From a gamma proteobacterium symbiont of Bathyaustriella thionipta (GTDB lineage Bacteria; Pseudomonadota; Gammaproteobacteria; Chromatiales; Chromatiaceae): DNA of 6,776 bases. The DNA lies in NCBI GenBank assembly GCA_025656895.1, contig JAHXHF010000367.1, positions 1 through 6,776 on the forward strand, written 5' to 3'. Position numbers and translations under genes: made by a program. Of the stretch, positions 5,845-6,776 are shown one piece after another; within the stretch, counting starts at the first letter, position 1; the number at the start of each line of letters is the position of its first letter. A model generated the notes under the pieces. It did not search any database, was not told the origin of the DNA, and saw only the letters and a program-made list of their open reading frames with translations.

Positions 5845-6776
5845 TTGAACCCATCCCAAAGCCGGAAAGACAAAATCCGTCAAAACCCTGCTGGCAGGAA
5901 AACACCGCCCATCAGTGCTTTGAGCGAACGCCAGCTTGTTGCAGTGACAGCACTGCTGAGTATCCTGATTTCGTTATGGCTGCTGTACAGCGGCGACATT
6001 ATTTCACGGGACGCAGTCGGCTATCTGGCGGACGCGCAAAATATTCAGGCTCATGGATACCGTGCGGCCTTGCAAGCCTATGGCGGGCCTTTATATGCCA
6101 TTTTAATCAGCGGCGTACACAGCATCAGCCGTCTTTCCCTGCAGGATTCAGCCCATTTATTAAGTATTTTATTTGAAGCACTTATTTGCATCAGCTTTAT
6201 CAAGCTATATGCCTTGATCAAGACGGAAGAAGGTCGTTTGTGGGTGGCGGCTTTCTTTATTCTGTCATTCCCGATCTTTAACGAGTATCGCGCTGAAATT
6301 CTGCGTGGCTCTGGTTTCTGGTTGTTCGGTCTGCTGGCTGTCTATCAATTTATTCGTGATTATCAAAAACCGCATGGGATACATGCGCTTGCCTGGCAGA
6401 TATTCATCTTCACTGCCTTGCTTTTTCGCCTGGAAGGCGTGGTACTCGCTTTATTGGCACCATTTTTTTATATCTTTGCTACAGACCTGAGCCTGCCGCA
6501 ACGACTTATAAAAATCCTGCGTTTGAACAGCCTGTTTATACTGACGGCAATCGTATTGCTACTGGCATGGTCACTATCTGATGAGGTGCGTGTACTGTTG
6601 CAAAACAGTCTGCCGAAGCAAGTGATTTATCTGCAGCCTTTTGCCTTATGGTCTGACTTTATCAGCGCATCGGAACGTTTAAAAGAATTCCTGATTACCC
6701 CCATGGCTCAGCCATGCTCAACAACCGCTGAGGCATTGGAGGTGTACGTAGTGCAACATAAGCAAGCCTTGGGATC
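5845..6776 (+). CDS. Multi-pass membrane protein, probable GT-C-type glycosyltransferase (partial, 3' end beyond the window)
   Basis: The frame is open from TTG 5845 to the window edge (310 codons seen, no stop), so the C-terminus is missing. After a basic cytoplasmic tail of about 30 residues come a membrane helix (31-48), a loop with SRDAVGYLADAQ (54-65), and further hydrophobic segments near 82-95, 104-125, 132-145, 156-170, 181-212 and 228-245. An acidic residue soon after the first helix (D51 or D56), with later ILRGSGFW and FRLEGVVLALLAP segments, is typical of GT-C glycosyltransferases (ArnT/PMT/RgtA-like), which use polyprenyl-phosphate sugars at the membrane. The class is inferred from layout; no sugar or acceptor can be named. 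An in-frame ATG at 5779 would add 22 residues but has a poorer ribosome site. The gene follows the sodB terminator, so it should have its own promoter; only a weak -10-like GATAAT (5803-5808) is seen. Confidence 0.7.
   Translation, partial: MNPSQSRKDKIRQNPAGRKTPPISALSERQLVAVTALLSILISLWLLYSGDIISRDAVGYLADAQNIQAHGYRAALQAYGGPLYAILISGVHSISRLSLQDSAHLLSILFEALICISFIKLYALIKTEEGRLWVAAFFILSFPIFNEYRAEILRGSGFWLFGLLAVYQFIRDYQKPHGIHALAWQIFIFTALLFRLEGVVLALLAPFFYIFATDLSLPQRLIKILRLNSLFILTAIVLLLAWSLSDEVRVLLQNSLPKQVIYLQPFALWSDFISASERLKEFLITPMAQPCSTTAEALEVYVVQHKQALG

Overview
The window looks like chromosomal DNA from a gammaproteobacterium of moderate GC content. RNase T is largely a gammaproteobacterial enzyme, the FeSOD and the CGFS glutaredoxin closely resemble the E. 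coli and Pseudomonas proteins, and Shine-Dalgarno sites and promoters are of ordinary bacterial type. I cannot name a genus. There is no sign of a mobile element, CRISPR array, tRNA or rRNA.

Layout from left to right. rnt (RNase T) is on the + strand at 93-713. Facing it on the - strand is a short gene for an exported protein (701-1155) whose reading frame is broken by an apparent one-base deletion. Its true end appears only after the frame is restored, and it then overlaps the end of rnt by 13 bases. Next on the - strand come a rho-independent terminator (1115-1140), grxD (monothiol glutaredoxin, 1162-1500), an asparagine-synthase-family amidotransferase (1614-3410) and hyuB (hydantoinase B/5-oxoprolinase family, 3415-4956). 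About 150 bases of divergent control region separate hyuB from sodB (5107-5688, +), which has a good promoter and a textbook terminator. The window ends inside a multi-membrane-spanning protein (5845 to the edge, +) that looks like a GT-C type glycosyltransferase. It starts with TTG and has no stop codon inside the window.

How the genes may work together. hyuB and the amidotransferase are separated by 4 bases and are almost certainly one operon. From remembered family sequences, the amidotransferase resembles the enzymes that make the osmoprotectant N-acetylglutaminylglutamine amide (NAGGN; AsnO in Sinorhizobium) more than housekeeping AsnB. However, its usual partners (the GNAT/ATP-grasp synthetase Ngg and an M42 peptidase) are not here, and neither is the HyuA partner that HyuB normally needs. 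A link to glutamine-dipeptide or 5-oxoproline metabolism is therefore possible but is inference. grxD (iron-sulfur cluster delivery) and sodB (superoxide removal) are separate stress and iron-related housekeeping units.

The most noteworthy items are the split exported-protein gene with its ATGA stop/start junction, the orphan hyuB-amidotransferase pair, and the membrane protein that runs off the window edge. I found no clearly new multi-gene system.
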